From assembly GCA_950295325.1 (NCBI GenBank), contig OX485807.1:31281666-31345665 (forward strand): DNA of 64,000 nucleotides. Direction: 5' to 3'. This document shows, piece after piece, positions 1-12,575 of this stretch. Each line of letters begins with the position of its first letter. Positions within the stretch are counted from its first letter, which is position 1. The stretch is from Polytrichum commune (lineage: Eukaryota; Streptophyta; Polytrichopsida; Polytrichales; Polytrichaceae). Position numbers and translations under genes: made by a program. The notes beneath the pieces were generated by a model that worked only from the letters and a program-made list of their open reading frames with translations, was not told where the DNA came from and searched no databases.

Positions 1-722
1 ACTAAGCACCATTTCTATTTCAATTTGAGATGTCATTGGGCCCAAGTTGGTAGGAGACACATTAACCCTTGATTATTGTATGGGTCCATCACATGGGAAC
101 GTCCAAATTTATACCCATCTCCAATGTTTCATTGGATTTTCAACCCTTTCACTGCAACGTTTTTAATGGTTGGGCTTTTGTTTGTGTTAACTAACTTCAA
201 GAAACATCCATTGCCCCAAAACAAAATCCAAATCATTTCGCCAGTTCAGGCTCAGCTCAGGCTTTAGAATTTCGTTCCACAGCTCCCAGTGCGTGAAATT
301 AGGGTTGCGTCGAGGGACAAAACTCTCACTAGGCTGTGGCTATGTAGGCAAAGAAACAATAACATTATAATACAGATCTCAAGTTCAAACCAACCTCAGG
401 AGCCAGCCAGCCAGTCAAACGGAACTGGTGGCCCTGCGGCGCGCCGATTCTTCTTCATGTTTGAGTGGATCCTCAGTGGAAAGCACCCGTGATCTCCAAG
501 TGACAAAACGGATTTGCAATCTGATGCCAGCACCTGCGGTGTCACAAGAACTACCTTACTTAACTTACCAGGTCTAGATTAAGACAACTACTGGAAACGG
601 AATTAAGCTCAGGCTTAGTGCTCGATCTTCTTACTTACACACATAATTAAGGTTACACTGCTCGATCTCCTTCTCACTTCCTTACACGGGCAGCCGTGGC
701 CTGCCTGCCTGTCTGCTGGCTG

Positions 723-724
<2 letters not shown>

Positions 725-760
<36 letters not shown>
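725..760. repeat. (GT)n microsatellite
   Basis: An uninterrupted GT dinucleotide run of about 18 units. It explains the Thr/His-rich reading frame on the opposite strand, which is not a gene. Confidence 0.95.
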
Positions 761-761
<1 letters not shown>

Positions 762-827
762 TGTACCATCTGGGGTCACTTCTGTGAGTGTGCACAAGCG
801 TGGAGTTAATTAGCAATCAACAGTGTG

Positions 828-856
828 AAGTTAAGTTAAGTTAAGTTAAGTTAAGT
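828..856. repeat. (AAGTT)n pentanucleotide microsatellite
   Basis: Five to six head-to-tail copies of the pentamer AAGTT. Isolated degenerate copies of the same motif continue to about 1060, suggesting an older, longer array. Confidence 0.85.
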
Positions 857-3800
857 AAAGGGGAGGCTGCAGCAGGAGCTGTGACGCCCAAATGTGGTAA
901 TGGGATGTCCTGACGGGATTGTTTAGGATGTTGTGTTATGTGCATACGTTGTGGATTTCTGTGGGTGATGAGCTCGTGCTAATTTAACTTAGCTTACTTA
1001 AGTGGGCACTTAACTCAACGTAAGTTGGTAACTCTTATGTTGGCGATTTGAAGGAGCCTTAAGTTAGTTGGCAGCTTTTGTACCCCTTCACTGGGATCAA
1101 GGTCAGGCTTCTCATCTGTTTGCTGGGAGATTTCCTGCAGCTTTTTCTTCTTTAGCAGCGGCCCTGCCATGTCACTGAGGTGCCGTGAACGGAGGGTGTG
1201 TGGTCGTGGGTATAGACCACATTCTATACGGTCTATGAAACTGTTTGGGCAGCCCACAATTTTTTTCCCTGATAGATGAAATTTTGACGGATGAAAAATT
1301 AATGTTTGCAAGATGAACGGGTTGATTGTTCATCGTATCATATGAGAGCATTTGTGTGGGATTTGGAATGTTCCCAGAGGGTTCCCTAAGTCCCCAAAAG
1401 GTAGTACCTTTTAGAAGTAAAAGGTAGGAGTCGAATCCCCCCCTTCCCCCCCCCCCCCCATTGGCATCATGTCCTTCGCAAGTCCTTTAAAAGAAGTTCT
1501 TAGTTTGAAATTTTTTATCCAAGATTCATGAGTGGATGGAGATGGAGAGTTCATTTAACGTGAAGTTTTTCAAGCTCTACCCGAGGGGAAGAGAAGCCGG
1601 AAGTTGGGGTAGCATAGGAACCTTTAGATTTGTCATATAGCAATTGACGGCCAAAGTCTTCCTAGCCCCTGACCACACACAGGAGGTGTTCACAACAACT
1701 TAGTAATGCGGGCGGCCTTGTTGTTGTTGCTACCCCTAATTTGCTTGCATTCTGGGATAATCCAATAAAGGCCCAACACAACTTGGCAAGCAAGCAAGAT
1801 TTTTGCGAGAATAATTCTTTCTATGGTGGGCCTCCTTTACAAAATGAACAATCTTTTAGGCTAAGTGTTGTTCATTTTGTGTTTATGAATTGCCACTTGG
1901 AAAATTTCCGGGTTTGTCATACAAGAGATGGGGTGTCTATTTATTATATTATTTGAAAAAAAAAACTGTTGCCAAGGGCTCATTTGTACCATTGCATCTG
2001 TTGGATAGGTCTGAGTCAAGCCAAGTCATGAATAGTTGAGCATTGTTCTTGGCTGGAATAAGCAAGGGTTGGCAATCTCATTGTGTAATCCTCTTTTAAC
2101 AAGGGACCAACGTAGTAAGGCTAAGTAATGTCATGGGGACAAAAATCTTGATCTTGAATAAGTTATTGTGTGTTCTTGACCATCACTTACAAATCAACCT
2201 AGACTTATGCATGAACTTTGGGTCAAAATGAAATTGCATGTGCACACTTCTATCAACGGACCCTATAATAGAAATGGCGGAAACTAGTTTAAGATGTAGA
2301 CATGTTTTAGTTGCATGCATATGTGCTACCTAATTATGAAAAATGCACATCTAGAGTGATTTTTGACCACATTGCTTCTCAAAATATATATAATTTGGGT
2401 ATCATGGACATCATTTCAGTTTCTTCCTCCCAAATAGTATGTTGTGCAACATGCATGTCTCAATGGCAGAAGTATTTTTCTCATATCTATTGTGTTTTTT
2501 GAAAGAAAGAAAAATCCTTTTATGCATATTTACTTCAATCCTAGTCAAACCCCCTTATTGGGATTGTCCACTTCCATCATGTCCACCCAAAACAACCACA
2601 CAATTTTGGGTCTCAATGGCTTTGTATGGGTTTTGGCAATAAAACAAAAACGTTTTCTCCCTCTCTCTCTCAAGAAACTTTGAGGAGGTAGTAATGTTGA
2701 CGACGGCTCTAAGTTGGCCTAGTGCTTGATGGTTATGCTTGAAAGGGGGTAACAATTTGAGATAGGGTTTTATTATATTTTTGGTATGGGGGCACCATAA
2801 ACAAAAGAAAAAACTAACAATCTTATTGGTTGTTAGTTCATTTAACCACATGAACCACACGGAGGAAGCTTGCCTACCACTTGCATTGTTGTGGATGTTC
2901 ATAGTAAAGGGACACCGAATCTCCACCTTAAAAGTGTTTGGTGTGCCCTTGAACATTACAAAGGAGCATATAAAACAACATTGCCGATGGCAAGTGTGAG
3001 TTGGTCATCTGCCATGATGGTTATCCATGGCAAGGGTCCCCATGTGAGAACAAGGTTATTTGATTTGGTAGAAGCTAAGGCAAAAAAAAAATCTCCTATT
3101 GGTCATTGGTTCATTTTACCATGTGAACCACACAAGAAGGAAGCTCGCATATTAACTAGTAGCAAGTAGAAGAAATGATACCCGAGTAAGTTAATCACTC
3201 TAACACTTCAAGTGGACAACCTTGGTTCCTTGAAGTTAAGCAAATGACAAGGCCAAAATTCTTTTACCTTGGCTTACAATTTCATAACCGGCATATTCAA
3301 ATGTGTGTGATCTCCTTCACACACTTCATTATTCCAGCTCAATGTGCACGTTCTGGTCTCCGTCTAGTGAAAGGCACTATCTTAAGGTAGATGGTGTTGA
3401 AAGCAACACTCCACCCGAAACAAACATCCAAAAATCATGCATAGTAAATACATATTGATTATGAGAATATTCATTACCTCAACATTAGGGTCTCATCTTG
3501 GTTCATCTACCAATAAAAATTTGTACCCTTAAATAACTTTCGCATATGGAATTCAAATAAGACATATTTCAGTGCATTAAAATCCCATGGCAATTGCTAA
3601 CAAAGATCACATAAAAATGTAACTTTTTAATAGTTGTATGTATGATCAATGCTTACAATGCCGGTGATAGCACCATCTACCTTAAGTCTAGAGAGTGTCA
3701 ATATCAAAACTTGAAACATTGAGACCATCTTCATATGATGGACACCTACCAAGAGAACACAAAAAATGGTTTCACTGAAGGTGTTAGTTGGAAGTCTCCA

Positions 3801-3863
3801 TAAAGGTCGTCGGGGTCTAAGGTCCACATTAATCCCATTAGTTTATATGACCAACTTATATGA

Positions 3864-4476
3864 AGGCACAAGCATGGTCAAGTACACAACACCATTACAA
3901 GTTTGAGTGAAAGTGATTCAATTCTATATTCTAACTTTGAATTTTGTGAAGGAAAAAATCATAAACATATGAAAAGCACATTGATCCAAAGCCAAGCAAG
4001 TAATGTTGACAAGGTAAATTTCAAGAAAAGTCTACATACCTTAGAAGACATTGCAAGTAGTGTTCAAGTAGGTATATTGAATACACAATTGTCTAAACAT
4101 TTCTTTAAATATGATAAAATCACATTAAATTGATGTTTTCCTACAACTTTTTATGATATTGCCCTTGATTTTATAATAAATTCAAGGAACATGAAAACCA
4201 AACAAAAAATCGACTTCAAAATATTTAAGGTCATGAAATGTACGTTCAGAACTAGTTTTAGCCATTACCTTTTGAGCAATACTTATGATGATAGTTTATG
4301 AAGAACTCATCTTAATGTTCTATATTTGAGTATGTCTAACACAACAATAAAGGACGTCATGAAAAAAAATCCAATTTAAACAACACTTGGCTACTACTTT
4401 TAGGCGTTTGACCCAAAAAATGATGGTTTTAATATACCGAAACAGTTTTTCCACATACTTGACCATGCTTGCTCCC
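3864..4476 (-). mobile_element. ~613-bp terminal-inverted-repeat element, 4-bp TSD family, copy 1
   Basis: The ends are inverted repeats sharing 'CAAGCATGGTCAAGTA'. The flanking four bases are ATGA on the left and ATGG on the right, a probable 4-bp target duplication with one change. The whole element is collinear, in reverse orientation, with the element at 11223-11833 (611 bp); matching stretches include the C/T-rich run near 4370-4425 and the block at 4020-4075. Both copies have many stops. A 76-codon frame at 3903-4133 lies inside, but the other copy does not keep it open, so I do not call it a gene. The termini and TSD length do not fit hAT (8 bp), Harbinger (3 bp) or Tc1/mariner (TA). 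Strand is set relative to copy 2. Confidence 0.75.
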
Positions 4477-5947
4477 ATGGACCCATTTTTTCCGCCCCAA
4501 CTAACACGACCACTTGGTGTGCACTCTAATCGTGCAATATGACATGCAATCAAACACCTTCGCGAATAAATGGGCTCTTTTACTCACACAAACTACCTTG
4601 GGTCGGAACAAGATCACAACCACTTTCTGAATTTGTTTGTTCATTCGAAGAGCAAGCAACTAGGGTAACAAAATGCTTGCTGTATCTCCTCACCATTGCT
4701 TTGGATCAACAAATAAACGTAGGATATTTACCTTGAGAATGTCGATCAATTGGTGAGACCTAAATGGAATTGCACATATATATATATATATATATATCAG
4801 TGTCGGTAGTTGTTTTGAAATAATCAACACACTGCAGGCCATCCTTCCAATCTTAAACATCTGGAACGGCAGTTTCTGAGAACGCATCTAGCCACTTGGT
4901 TTGAGTACCTTGACAGTCAAAATTATAACTCCCCTCGCTAATGTCATGATTTTAAAGTACTTGCGGCATTCGACATCACACTTTCAAGGGCACTAATAAC
5001 TTATTCTGAGGGCCGTGTTGGCATGTGTCCCTGAACGCCAGGATTATCTAAGAGCCACTGTGAGTAAAGAGGCATGAATTTTAAAGCTATATTTGAGTTG
5101 ATCAAGAGTAGTTATACCTAGACTGCTAATATGTGTAATTAGGGCCACTTCACACACGAGCCAAGAGCCGTGACCATGAAATTGTGACAGCCCAAAAGAA
5201 AGCGTCCAAAGGCCGTCCCAACACACCTCTCAAATCATGTAGTGTAGTCACGGACCTTGAAGTGTAGTGTGAACTCATATGAGACCAGCCTTCAACCAAG
5301 TGCTATTTCAATCAATTTCTATTCATATGGGTCCTCACAGAGGATAAAATAGAATAAATCAACAATTGTGAGCATTCGGAGTGCTATGATCTCCCAGTTT
5401 TGTGTTAGACCCACCTCCAAGAGGTGGTTTTTGAAAGTAGTCCAGGTGACCATGAAACATGATCCATTGGATGCCATGTAGGAATCCATGCGGACTTTAC
5501 ATCCATCTTGCATCCACGTACTGCGTCGGTCCCTCAAACATAGTGTGAAACGAACTTGGACCAGCTCCGCTTTTCCCACCAATGAGAGTGCTTGAAGTGT
5601 AACGGTCACGGGCTCTCAGTCTTGTGTGTGAAGTGGCCCTAATCAGAAAAAATAGTGTAGTTCTCATGAACAGATATAGATATTTCATTCAGTGGCATGA
5701 AATATGACAAAGAGGTGTCCGCCGCTCCATAGTTTATGAACACTGCGATTACAGGCTGACCGCCTGACTGGGAATTATGGTAAATAAGCAGCAGGGCCTA
5801 GAGAAACAAGGCTTTTTCTGGTGCAAAGTGGGCTGGGCTTAAGGTATAGTACCTGAACTTGTACCTCCCGCAAGCAGCAGCTAAAGTGCTGACAACTTTA
5901 TCTATTTATAAGTAGACGAGATTCCAAAACGCATGATGAATTCCATA
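4477..5947. other. Intergenic stretch, no gene seen
   Basis: Nothing beyond short chance frames is visible. An (AT)n run occupies about 4775-4798. Confidence 0.5.
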
Positions 5948-5950
5948 TAA

Positions 5951-6330
5951 GGGCCGGTTAACACAGATTCCCAAGTCCCAAGTTAAGTCCCGAGTCACTT
6001 GGGGGTTCAATCCGTCCAATCTCAGCCGTTGAGATCATGGAAGTTGGGGCGTACCCCTCCACACGGGGTCCAAGTCTCAAGTCCTAAGTCCCATGTATGA
6101 CATGGATGCCTACATGGTGGCATTTTGTGGAAGGGGGCGTGGGTTTTTGTTTCAAGAGTTGGGTTTAGCAGAAAACTAGAGCCAACTGTCAACACAAGTC
6201 CCATAAATAGTTTTGTTTTAAATAATCAAGATCTGACTTGTCAGGCTCAAAACTTGGGATTTTGCCTACAAGTTGAGACTTGTCAACGTGAATTAGGACT
6301 TGGGACTTGGGACCACATGTGAACCAACCC
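5951..6330. mobile_element. PIF/Harbinger (Tourist-like) MITE, 380 bp
   Basis: The left end reads GGGCCGGTTAACACA and the right end, reversed, GGGTTGGTTCACATG; both are followed by the shared block TCCCAAGTCCCAAGT. The element is flanked on both sides by TAA (5948-5950 and 6331-6333). A 3-bp TAA/TTA duplication with GGG-starting inverted ends is the known signature of PIF/Harbinger elements. It has no coding capacity and is non-autonomous. The interior is rich in repeats of 'cccaagtc' on either strand. Confidence 0.8.
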
Positions 6331-6333
6331 TAA

Positions 6334-7589
6334 ATGCTTACAAGTTCATTTAAAAGTTGTTATTGGAGAGTTATATAGTAAGGCAGGCGGGGGAAGGTCA
6401 AGGTCAAGGGCACCACCGAGTGTTCGCCGACCATTAGATGTAGCCATCTCATCATCATCCATGGTTGAAATTCAACAAAAATGAGGGCTAAGTTTTTAGG
6501 ATCGACCAAAACCCTACCGCCTAGTCTGTTTGGATGGTAAAACTTGGGAACGATCAACAAATCTTTGAGTGCATGGTGGCACTAAGTGGGCATCATGTGA
6601 ATTCCACTTGATCCTCATTTTATTCTTTAAATGCATCATTTTCCCATGACTTGACCACTTTGTTTTGGTCGAGTTTGGCTACCATATGGTAATCATGTTT
6701 TGGAGCACATCCAAGTGATGTTTGTGAGTCCAAGATCTTGGTGCTTTCGAGCCCTCTCCCACATTATCCACTTTGATAATGTGGCCAAAGGTTACATTAT
6801 TCAATATAAAATGAAGGTATGATGATGATGGTGTGGCCATCACCTAAGATGTGCTACTTCTCGTCATTCAGTGCTATTCAAGTAAAACGTTTCCAAAAAA
6901 AAAGTCACATTCCAAACCTCCCCCCCCCCCCCCCCAACTTGTCGACCATGCATGGACATGGGGACATTATGGTTTCATGAGCTCAAAAGGTTGGGATGGT
7001 CCAAGATATTAATTCATACGCACGGATGCAATGGGCCAAGACGACACATGCTTGAGTTAGTTCATACATATTTTAATCTTTGGTAATTGAAGCAGGTATT
7101 GGTCAAGTTTCTATTTTTTCTCAAATTTTAGTTCAGGGAGCATCATGCATCCTTTAATTTCTACAATATCTGAATGTGACTAAGAAATGAAGAATACCTA
7201 ACATCTTATGGTCACAGTGGGGGCCTAAACGTGGGTCCTGAAATGAACTTATAGCTTGAGTTTTTTTAAGTCCAAATTTAAATGCCAATGCATATAGTTT
7301 ACAAAATCTCTTATTCTTTATGAAGCAATCCATTTAGATCTGGGTGAGATGTAAATCTTTATAATCTAATGAGCATGTAGGACATGATTTTGTAGATATC
7401 AGAGTTTGAACTTTGCACTCCGATTTGCTAAACTTATGGTTTTGTGTTGTGTGTTACTTGTCCTTGGTATCAGAATTCTTGATGTTGAGCCCATTAATTG
7501 TTCATAGCTTCATACATTATGTTTAAGTTTAAAGTTTGTAAACAAGGATTTCAAAGTTGGTACTTGTGCATTGAGCAACAATGAACACA
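6334..7589. other. Intergenic stretch with a C17 tract
   Basis: No gene is visible. The notable content is an unbroken run of 17 C at 6920-6936, one of about eleven such G/C homopolymers in the window. Confidence 0.5.
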
Positions 7590-7995
7590 ATGCACTAACC
7601 CTAAGGTAGACGATCCTTATTCGGTTACTTTTCTTATAAGGACATGTAGGCACCTACATTTGAGCCGTATGTGGTTTGTTGTGGCTTCAAGGACGGATGC
7701 CAAAAAGAGTGTGTTTATGAGATATTGGATTGCATGCTCAAATATGATAACCATTAACTTGATGTGATTCAAGATTTTGGGCTTCTTGGACTTTGAAATC
7801 ATAACTTTTATCAAACTTCGTCCAATATTCAATATCATTTATTTTGAATATGGGGGTAATTGGGGGGGGGGGGGAGGGTTATATGACCATTCGATGAGAA
7901 TAAGAAACTTCTTTTTGATAACGAACAGGACATGCATACGAACTCCACCACTTACGAAGAAAGTGGCTATGGCCTCGATTTGGATTTACTATCCA
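7590..7995 (+). repeat. Dispersed repeat, copy 1 (matches 13855-14175)
   Basis: This segment aligns in the same orientation with 13855-14175. Both start near 'taaggtagac', pass through a block ending 'gatattgga' and 'accatt', and end with the identical run 'aaagtggctatggcctcgat'. Copy 1 has extra sequence including a G-rich run at about 7863-7875. No function is recognised; it is probably part of a decayed mobile element. Confidence 0.65.
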
Positions 7996-10724
7996 TATTG
8001 GACTAATTGTGTGTTTCATAGGAGAATTGGGATAGTGGGAAAAGTAAGTCACCTTTTAAGACCCATCTACTTGAGTGTAATATATATGTATGAATGTATG
8101 CACCAATATTGGATTGAAATCATTTATTTTTACATCCTTCAAGTATATATAATGAGGGTTTCATAAAAAAATATTACCACCAAATTACAGATAATTACTT
8201 TTCTTTTCTCTTAGCATTGAACCAAATAAAGACTTAGGTAAATAGAAAGATTCTCTAATTTGGTGAATCGTGATACCAACCATATATCAAAATTTAAATG
8301 GTAATACAATTTTCATCCTATTTGGATAGGTTCTTTGATATCATTATTAATATGGAAAAGAGATTCCATGTACCCAACCAGTCCAAAATTGGTATGAACC
8401 CCCTTACCTCCTGCCTTGGAGAGCTATTTCATGTGTAAGAGCCCAAGCATAGATGTTTTTGTCACTATACTTTGTCATCTTGTTCATTTCTTTCATGGAC
8501 TATGTTAAATACACCTATATTTGTCTTTTAACCATCTAGTCAGAGCCACTTTACACTAAAGCTTGAGGCCTTTGACTTGTGATATGTGAACTATAAGGTT
8601 GGTTGAGAAGCCAGAGAGAGTCCAAGTTTGGTTCACCCAAGGGCTTGAGTGACCAAAGAAATTTGAATGGATGAAAAATCCACAAGGCGTCCTACACGGC
8701 AACAAGTTGGTAATCTTTCAAGGTCCACCAGATTTACATCATGCCCATCAAAAAGATGTGGATTTGATGCAAACTAGGAGACCATGGCAATCAATTTGAT
8801 TGCCATTGGTTACTAATTACATCATACTGCCTTGGCGGGGATCCGAATTCAAGAGTCCATGTAATATGCTTCAATCCCTCAACATGATCCACTCTCACCT
8901 TACACCAAGCTTGGGTCCCATCGATTGCAACATTGGGTTCTATCTTCAATTGTATGTGCAACCTTTGGATGATTTTCCAGAACCCTTAGAACACCATGAT
9001 CACATCTCTCAATCCGTGTGTAAAGCAACCCTAACCATCACAATCATTCTTCTTCTTATATCACCTTAACATTTATCACGTGTTGCTATCAATCAACAAA
9101 CAATCTTAATGCATCTTTAGCACAGTATTCTCAGTGACTTCGTATGATACAAGTTTTCAAAGTGTCCAAAACCGATGCCAACCTCTCGTGTCCAAAGCAT
9201 GTTGAACCATTTTAGACACGAATTTATAGGGGTCACTTTTGGGTAAGGGTCACAATTGGGTGTGGCTCCTAACCTATTACTCACTTGAAAACACACCACC
9301 AGCTCTAGTGTTTCCCCCTTGGCATCTCGGCCTCTTCAATGTGGCAACAGGAGGCTTGGTAACTTACAGCAGCAGCAGCAGCAGCAGCTCCTCATAAACT
9401 CTCGTCATGAACCCGCCCTGAACAAAGCCCGCCCCCTTACCGTCGAACTTATCCTCCCTCAGCCTTCCTCTTAATACCCATTAAGAGTATTCTTGCAGTG
9501 TGCCAATGTTGATCAGCCGCTCATTGATCATGCACTCTGCAATATTAGCTTAAGCTAAGCGCGATTAACATCCGACATGGAGGAGGCCGGCAGCAGCAGC
9601 AGCAGCAAGTGCCCACCAAGTCAGATTCCCAAAGAGCCTTAAAAACGTGGTAAGAATGGGTGCAGAATTTGCCCCCCCCCCCCCCCCCCCCTCCCCTTTC
9701 CTGAAAAAGCCATGCCCACCAGTCCCATAGTACGTTTAAATCAATGAATGTGCATGGCCGATAACCGACATTTCCAACTCCACGATGGCACACTCTCGGC
9801 CGTTGGATGGTGGGACGGCGAATTACCTCAACCGGTTTACGTTAGTCATAGTTGTTGTGGATCACGAAGATTGTCATTTCAAAGAGTGCCGCAATCGGAG
9901 TTGAGATGCAAAAGTTGTAATAGGTCAAAGTGCGAAGAGGCTTCTTTCCTATGTAAGGCCCTTCCAGTTGTGTTCATTATTCGATTTCTGATTTCGTATA
10001 TAGTGAGCATGGTTTGTAGGCGAGAAATGCTGCATCTCATAGACTCGTACTACATCCCAAGTGGTAGATTTCCATTTTCAGTAAATTCCCTTGATGATAA
10101 ACTTTGAATGATCTAGACCCTCCCCCTTTGGACTCCAAACCCTAGAGTAATGCGGGGGGGGGGGGGTAATGGGATGGGCTGTAGAGTGAATGATATTTAG
10201 AGATGTTGGATGATGGACTTCAGCTTCAGCCCTACCTAACTTTCTGGAGGTTCTCTTGTATATGTGACAAGCCCTTGTTGTAAATCTACGTATGGGTTCC
10301 AATGTTCCATTGGCATAATGTATCTACATTACCAAGAAGAAGGATACCAAACGAGCCTTATGTTTAGTACATAACCCATAGGCATAATTGATATTTAATT
10401 CTATGCAACTTAGAAACCATCAATAATCAAATACAGGGTCCCCAAATTTTTGTTGGATGTTAGAGAAGAAACTTCGATCCCTAGAAAGGGACCGACGTGA
10501 ATGAAGTGTCTGTTCGTTCCACCCCTAGACCTATATCCACGGGACATAGGAATAGAAATAAAGAACTACTTCCCCCTTTCGAGAGTAGACACTATAGTCA
10601 CAAGTAACAAGTAACAAATATAACCCAATAACAAAAGGGGCCGGTAACAAAGTAGAAAGATATAAATGCGGGTTAATTAATATCGGGTTTGTTTTGTGCA
10701 AGGTCGGGATGTCAGGCCATGAAC
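7996..10724. other. Intergenic stretch, no gene seen
   Basis: No supported gene. It contains a (CAG)7 run at 9367-9388, a shorter CAG run at about 9590-9606, a 20-base C homopolymer at 9672-9691 and a G run at about 10153-10166. The open frames in this part are short and have no family resemblance. Confidence 0.5.
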
Positions 10725-11222
10725 TCATTGTTGTGTGGGGAAGACGTGTTTAGAATATAACGTTGGTTCAACTAGGTCTTGTATTTGGGGTAGGGGTTGG
10801 TGACTTTCTAGTCTTCTTTTGTGGAGGAGGATGGACATAGCGTATTGTATGGCAATGGTATTGATGTTTTTGAAGGTACTGTAGATGGTTGGCATAGGTA
10901 GTTTAAATTTGTCTTCAAGTATTTTCATTGATGGGATGTGTGTTGCGGCTCTGGCACGGACTGTTATAACAATGAGCGGATCGATTTTCCAGCCTAGGGC
11001 GGCAATGTTTTCTATTAGGGGTTTGTATTTGTTAGCTTTGGCTTCTAGTGTTTCTGGTGAGAATCTATCATTACAATATGTAAATTCAATGAATTGTATG
11101 GTAAGTGTTTGGTCTATATTTGGGGGGGGGGGTTCATTTTGATATGGTAGCCCTTTAACGCAAAGAATGTCAGGTCTAAATCGAGAGTTACAATGGCATC
11201 TTTGGGTTCCACATGTATAGGG
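10725..11222 (-). pseudogene. LINE ORF2 remnant, C-terminal nuclease-like part
   Basis: This is the downstream part of a non-LTR retrotransposon ORF2 that is cut in two by the element at 11223-11833. After the insertion the frame continues with Cys-rich 'YTCGTQRCHCN', then 'RPDILCVKG' and, about 30 residues on, 'IEFTYCNDR', with a conserved 'GWKIDPLIVI' further down. The spacing of RPD and E-x-F/K resembles the restriction-like PD-(D/E)xK nuclease region found at the C terminus of some plant and algal LINEs. The frame ends with a stop at 10725. Removing the insertion with one 4-bp duplicate rejoins the frame exactly (…LLP|YTCG…). The family assignment is from memory of such proteins and the exact clade is not determined. 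Confidence 0.7.
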
Positions 11223-11833
11223 GGGTGCAAGCATGGTAAAGTGGACCAAAAAAATACTCTGGTATACTAAAACCATAATTTTTTTGGTCAAAGGCCTAAA
11301 AGTAGTAGCAAAGAGTTATTTAAATTGGATTTTTTTTATGATGACCTCTATTGTTGTGTTAAATACTCAAATGTAGAATGTCAAGTTGAGATCTTCAATA
11401 CTTAGCATCAAAAGTGATGCTAAAAAACAAATGTTGAGTCTGGTTTTGGATGTAGATTTCATGACCTTAACTATCTTGAAGTTAGAATTTTTTTTAATTC
11501 CTTGAATTCATAATCTACTTGAGGGCATCACCACAAAACTTTGTAAAAAACCATCAATTTAATGTTATTTTATCATATTTTAAACAAATTTTAGACAGTC
11601 ACTTATTCAATATCACCTACTTGCACGCCACTTGCACCATCTTCTAAAATAGGTAGACTTTTCTTGGAATTCTTTTTGTCATCATAAATTGCTTGCCTTT
11701 GTAGATCAAGATGTTTTTAAAATATCTATGGTTTATTTCTTCATAAAATTCAAAGTTAGTACATAAAATTGAATCACTTTCACTTAACACTAGGCAGGGA
11801 TCGGGAGTTGTCCACTTTACCATGCTTGCACCC
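11223..11833 (+). mobile_element. 611-bp terminal-inverted-repeat element, 4-bp TSD family, copy 2
   Basis: The inverted ends match perfectly over 24 bp (11223-11246 and 11810-11833), starting GGGTGCAAGCATGGTAAAGT. The element is bounded by AGGG at 11219-11222 and again at 11834-11837. Deleting the element and one AGGG restores the LINE reading frame around it, which independently fixes the duplication at 4 bp. The interior is AT-rich with no intact frame. It is related along its whole length to 3864-4476. A 4-bp duplication with GGG-type ends is reported for Sola-type transposons, among others, but without a transposase the superfamily is unproven. Confidence 0.85.
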
Positions 11834-11837
11834 AGGG

Positions 11838-12150
11838 TAATAGCCGGTTAGGGACAGTGTTTTCTTGGGGGTTGTCATTAAAGGTACCAATGTTCATAAG
11901 AGTGTAGCATCGGGATTTTTCGGAGGAAATTAGTAGTTTCCTGATTTCCCATACTGCTTTGTTATTTCTTTTGACGTGTAGTGAGTGTATATGTTGTTGC
12001 CTACATGTGTGTAGTACATGTAGCCATGTATCAGGTTCGTATGAATTACAAATAGGACATGTGATGGTGGGGAATCTTTGTCTACCAAAGAATGTTTGTT
12101 TTCTAGCTTGGCCCATGTAAGTTCCGGTACGGAATTTGATAAGGCATGAT
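11838..12150 (-). pseudogene. LINE ORF2 remnant, zinc-finger end of the reverse-transcriptase region
   Basis: The frame reads 'KFRTGTYMGQARKQTFFGR' and then a CCHC-type cluster 'CPIC-x10-H-x4-C', followed by 'VKRNNKAVWEI' and 'LMNIGTFNDNPQE'. A zinc-finger cluster of this kind follows the reverse transcriptase in many LINEs. The reverse-transcriptase catalytic core itself is absent: upstream of about 12150 the sequence no longer continues the frame, consistent with the 5' truncation usual for LINEs. It continues into 10725-11222 once the transposon between them is removed. Confidence 0.75.
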
Positions 12151-12575
12151 GGATGTTAGAAACTATAGAGATATCAATTTTAGTATAAGAACTTGACAAT
12201 GTCATGGTAAGTAACACATGGTGTTTCAAAACAAAAATATAAAGGAAATTCTTAAAATATCCCCATAATATCATAAATATCAATTCATATTGGCATGAAT
12301 TTGAGTCCATTGGCCCTATTATGCTCAAGAGTCGTCATCCCACCCAAGCTTCCAAGGGAATTTTCCTAAGTAGCATCTCCCAACGTTTCGGGGAAAACTT
12401 TTTTGAATAGCCTTCACAGGTGCATTTTCTAGAACACCTCATAAGTTTATTGCTAACTTTTCAATGCCTTTACTTTGAAGGAAACATCATGTTTTAAACA
12501 CTATGTGACTTATGTTTCTTAAAAATCTTGGATGCCCTCAACATGTGCCATGAGATTTTAGAATTTTAGAGGATG
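12151..12575. other. Intergenic stretch, no gene seen
   Basis: AT-rich sequence without a recognisable gene or repeat boundary. Confidence 0.45.

Larger units (their letters stand above)
1..3859. other. Intergenic stretch without a recognisable gene
   Basis: No open reading frame here has the length, composition or family resemblance of a gene. The stretch is AT-rich and contains simple repeats (listed separately) and a mixed C-rich tract at about 1438-1459. A weak internal duplication is visible: the segments near 2815-2880 and 3095-3145 both carry a run resembling 'ttggttcatttnaccat' followed by 'gtgaaccacac'. Its origin is unclear. Confidence 0.5.
10725..12150 (-). mobile_element. 5'-truncated LINE split by a DNA transposon
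   Basis: Two ORF2 pieces on the same strand, in the right order, separated by a 611-bp element. About 800 bp of LINE sequence remains. No clear poly(A) tail or flanking duplication was found at the 3' side (left end on the + strand), so that boundary is only approximate. Confidence 0.7.

Noticed and set aside
1378-1460. Segment with 'ggagtcgaatccccc' resembling a tRNA T-arm
   Set aside because: No acceptor stem, D-arm or anticodon arm could be built around it.
3903-4133. 76-codon frame inside a transposon
   Set aside because: The related copy at 11223-11833 has stops and length changes in the same place, so protein constraint is not supported.
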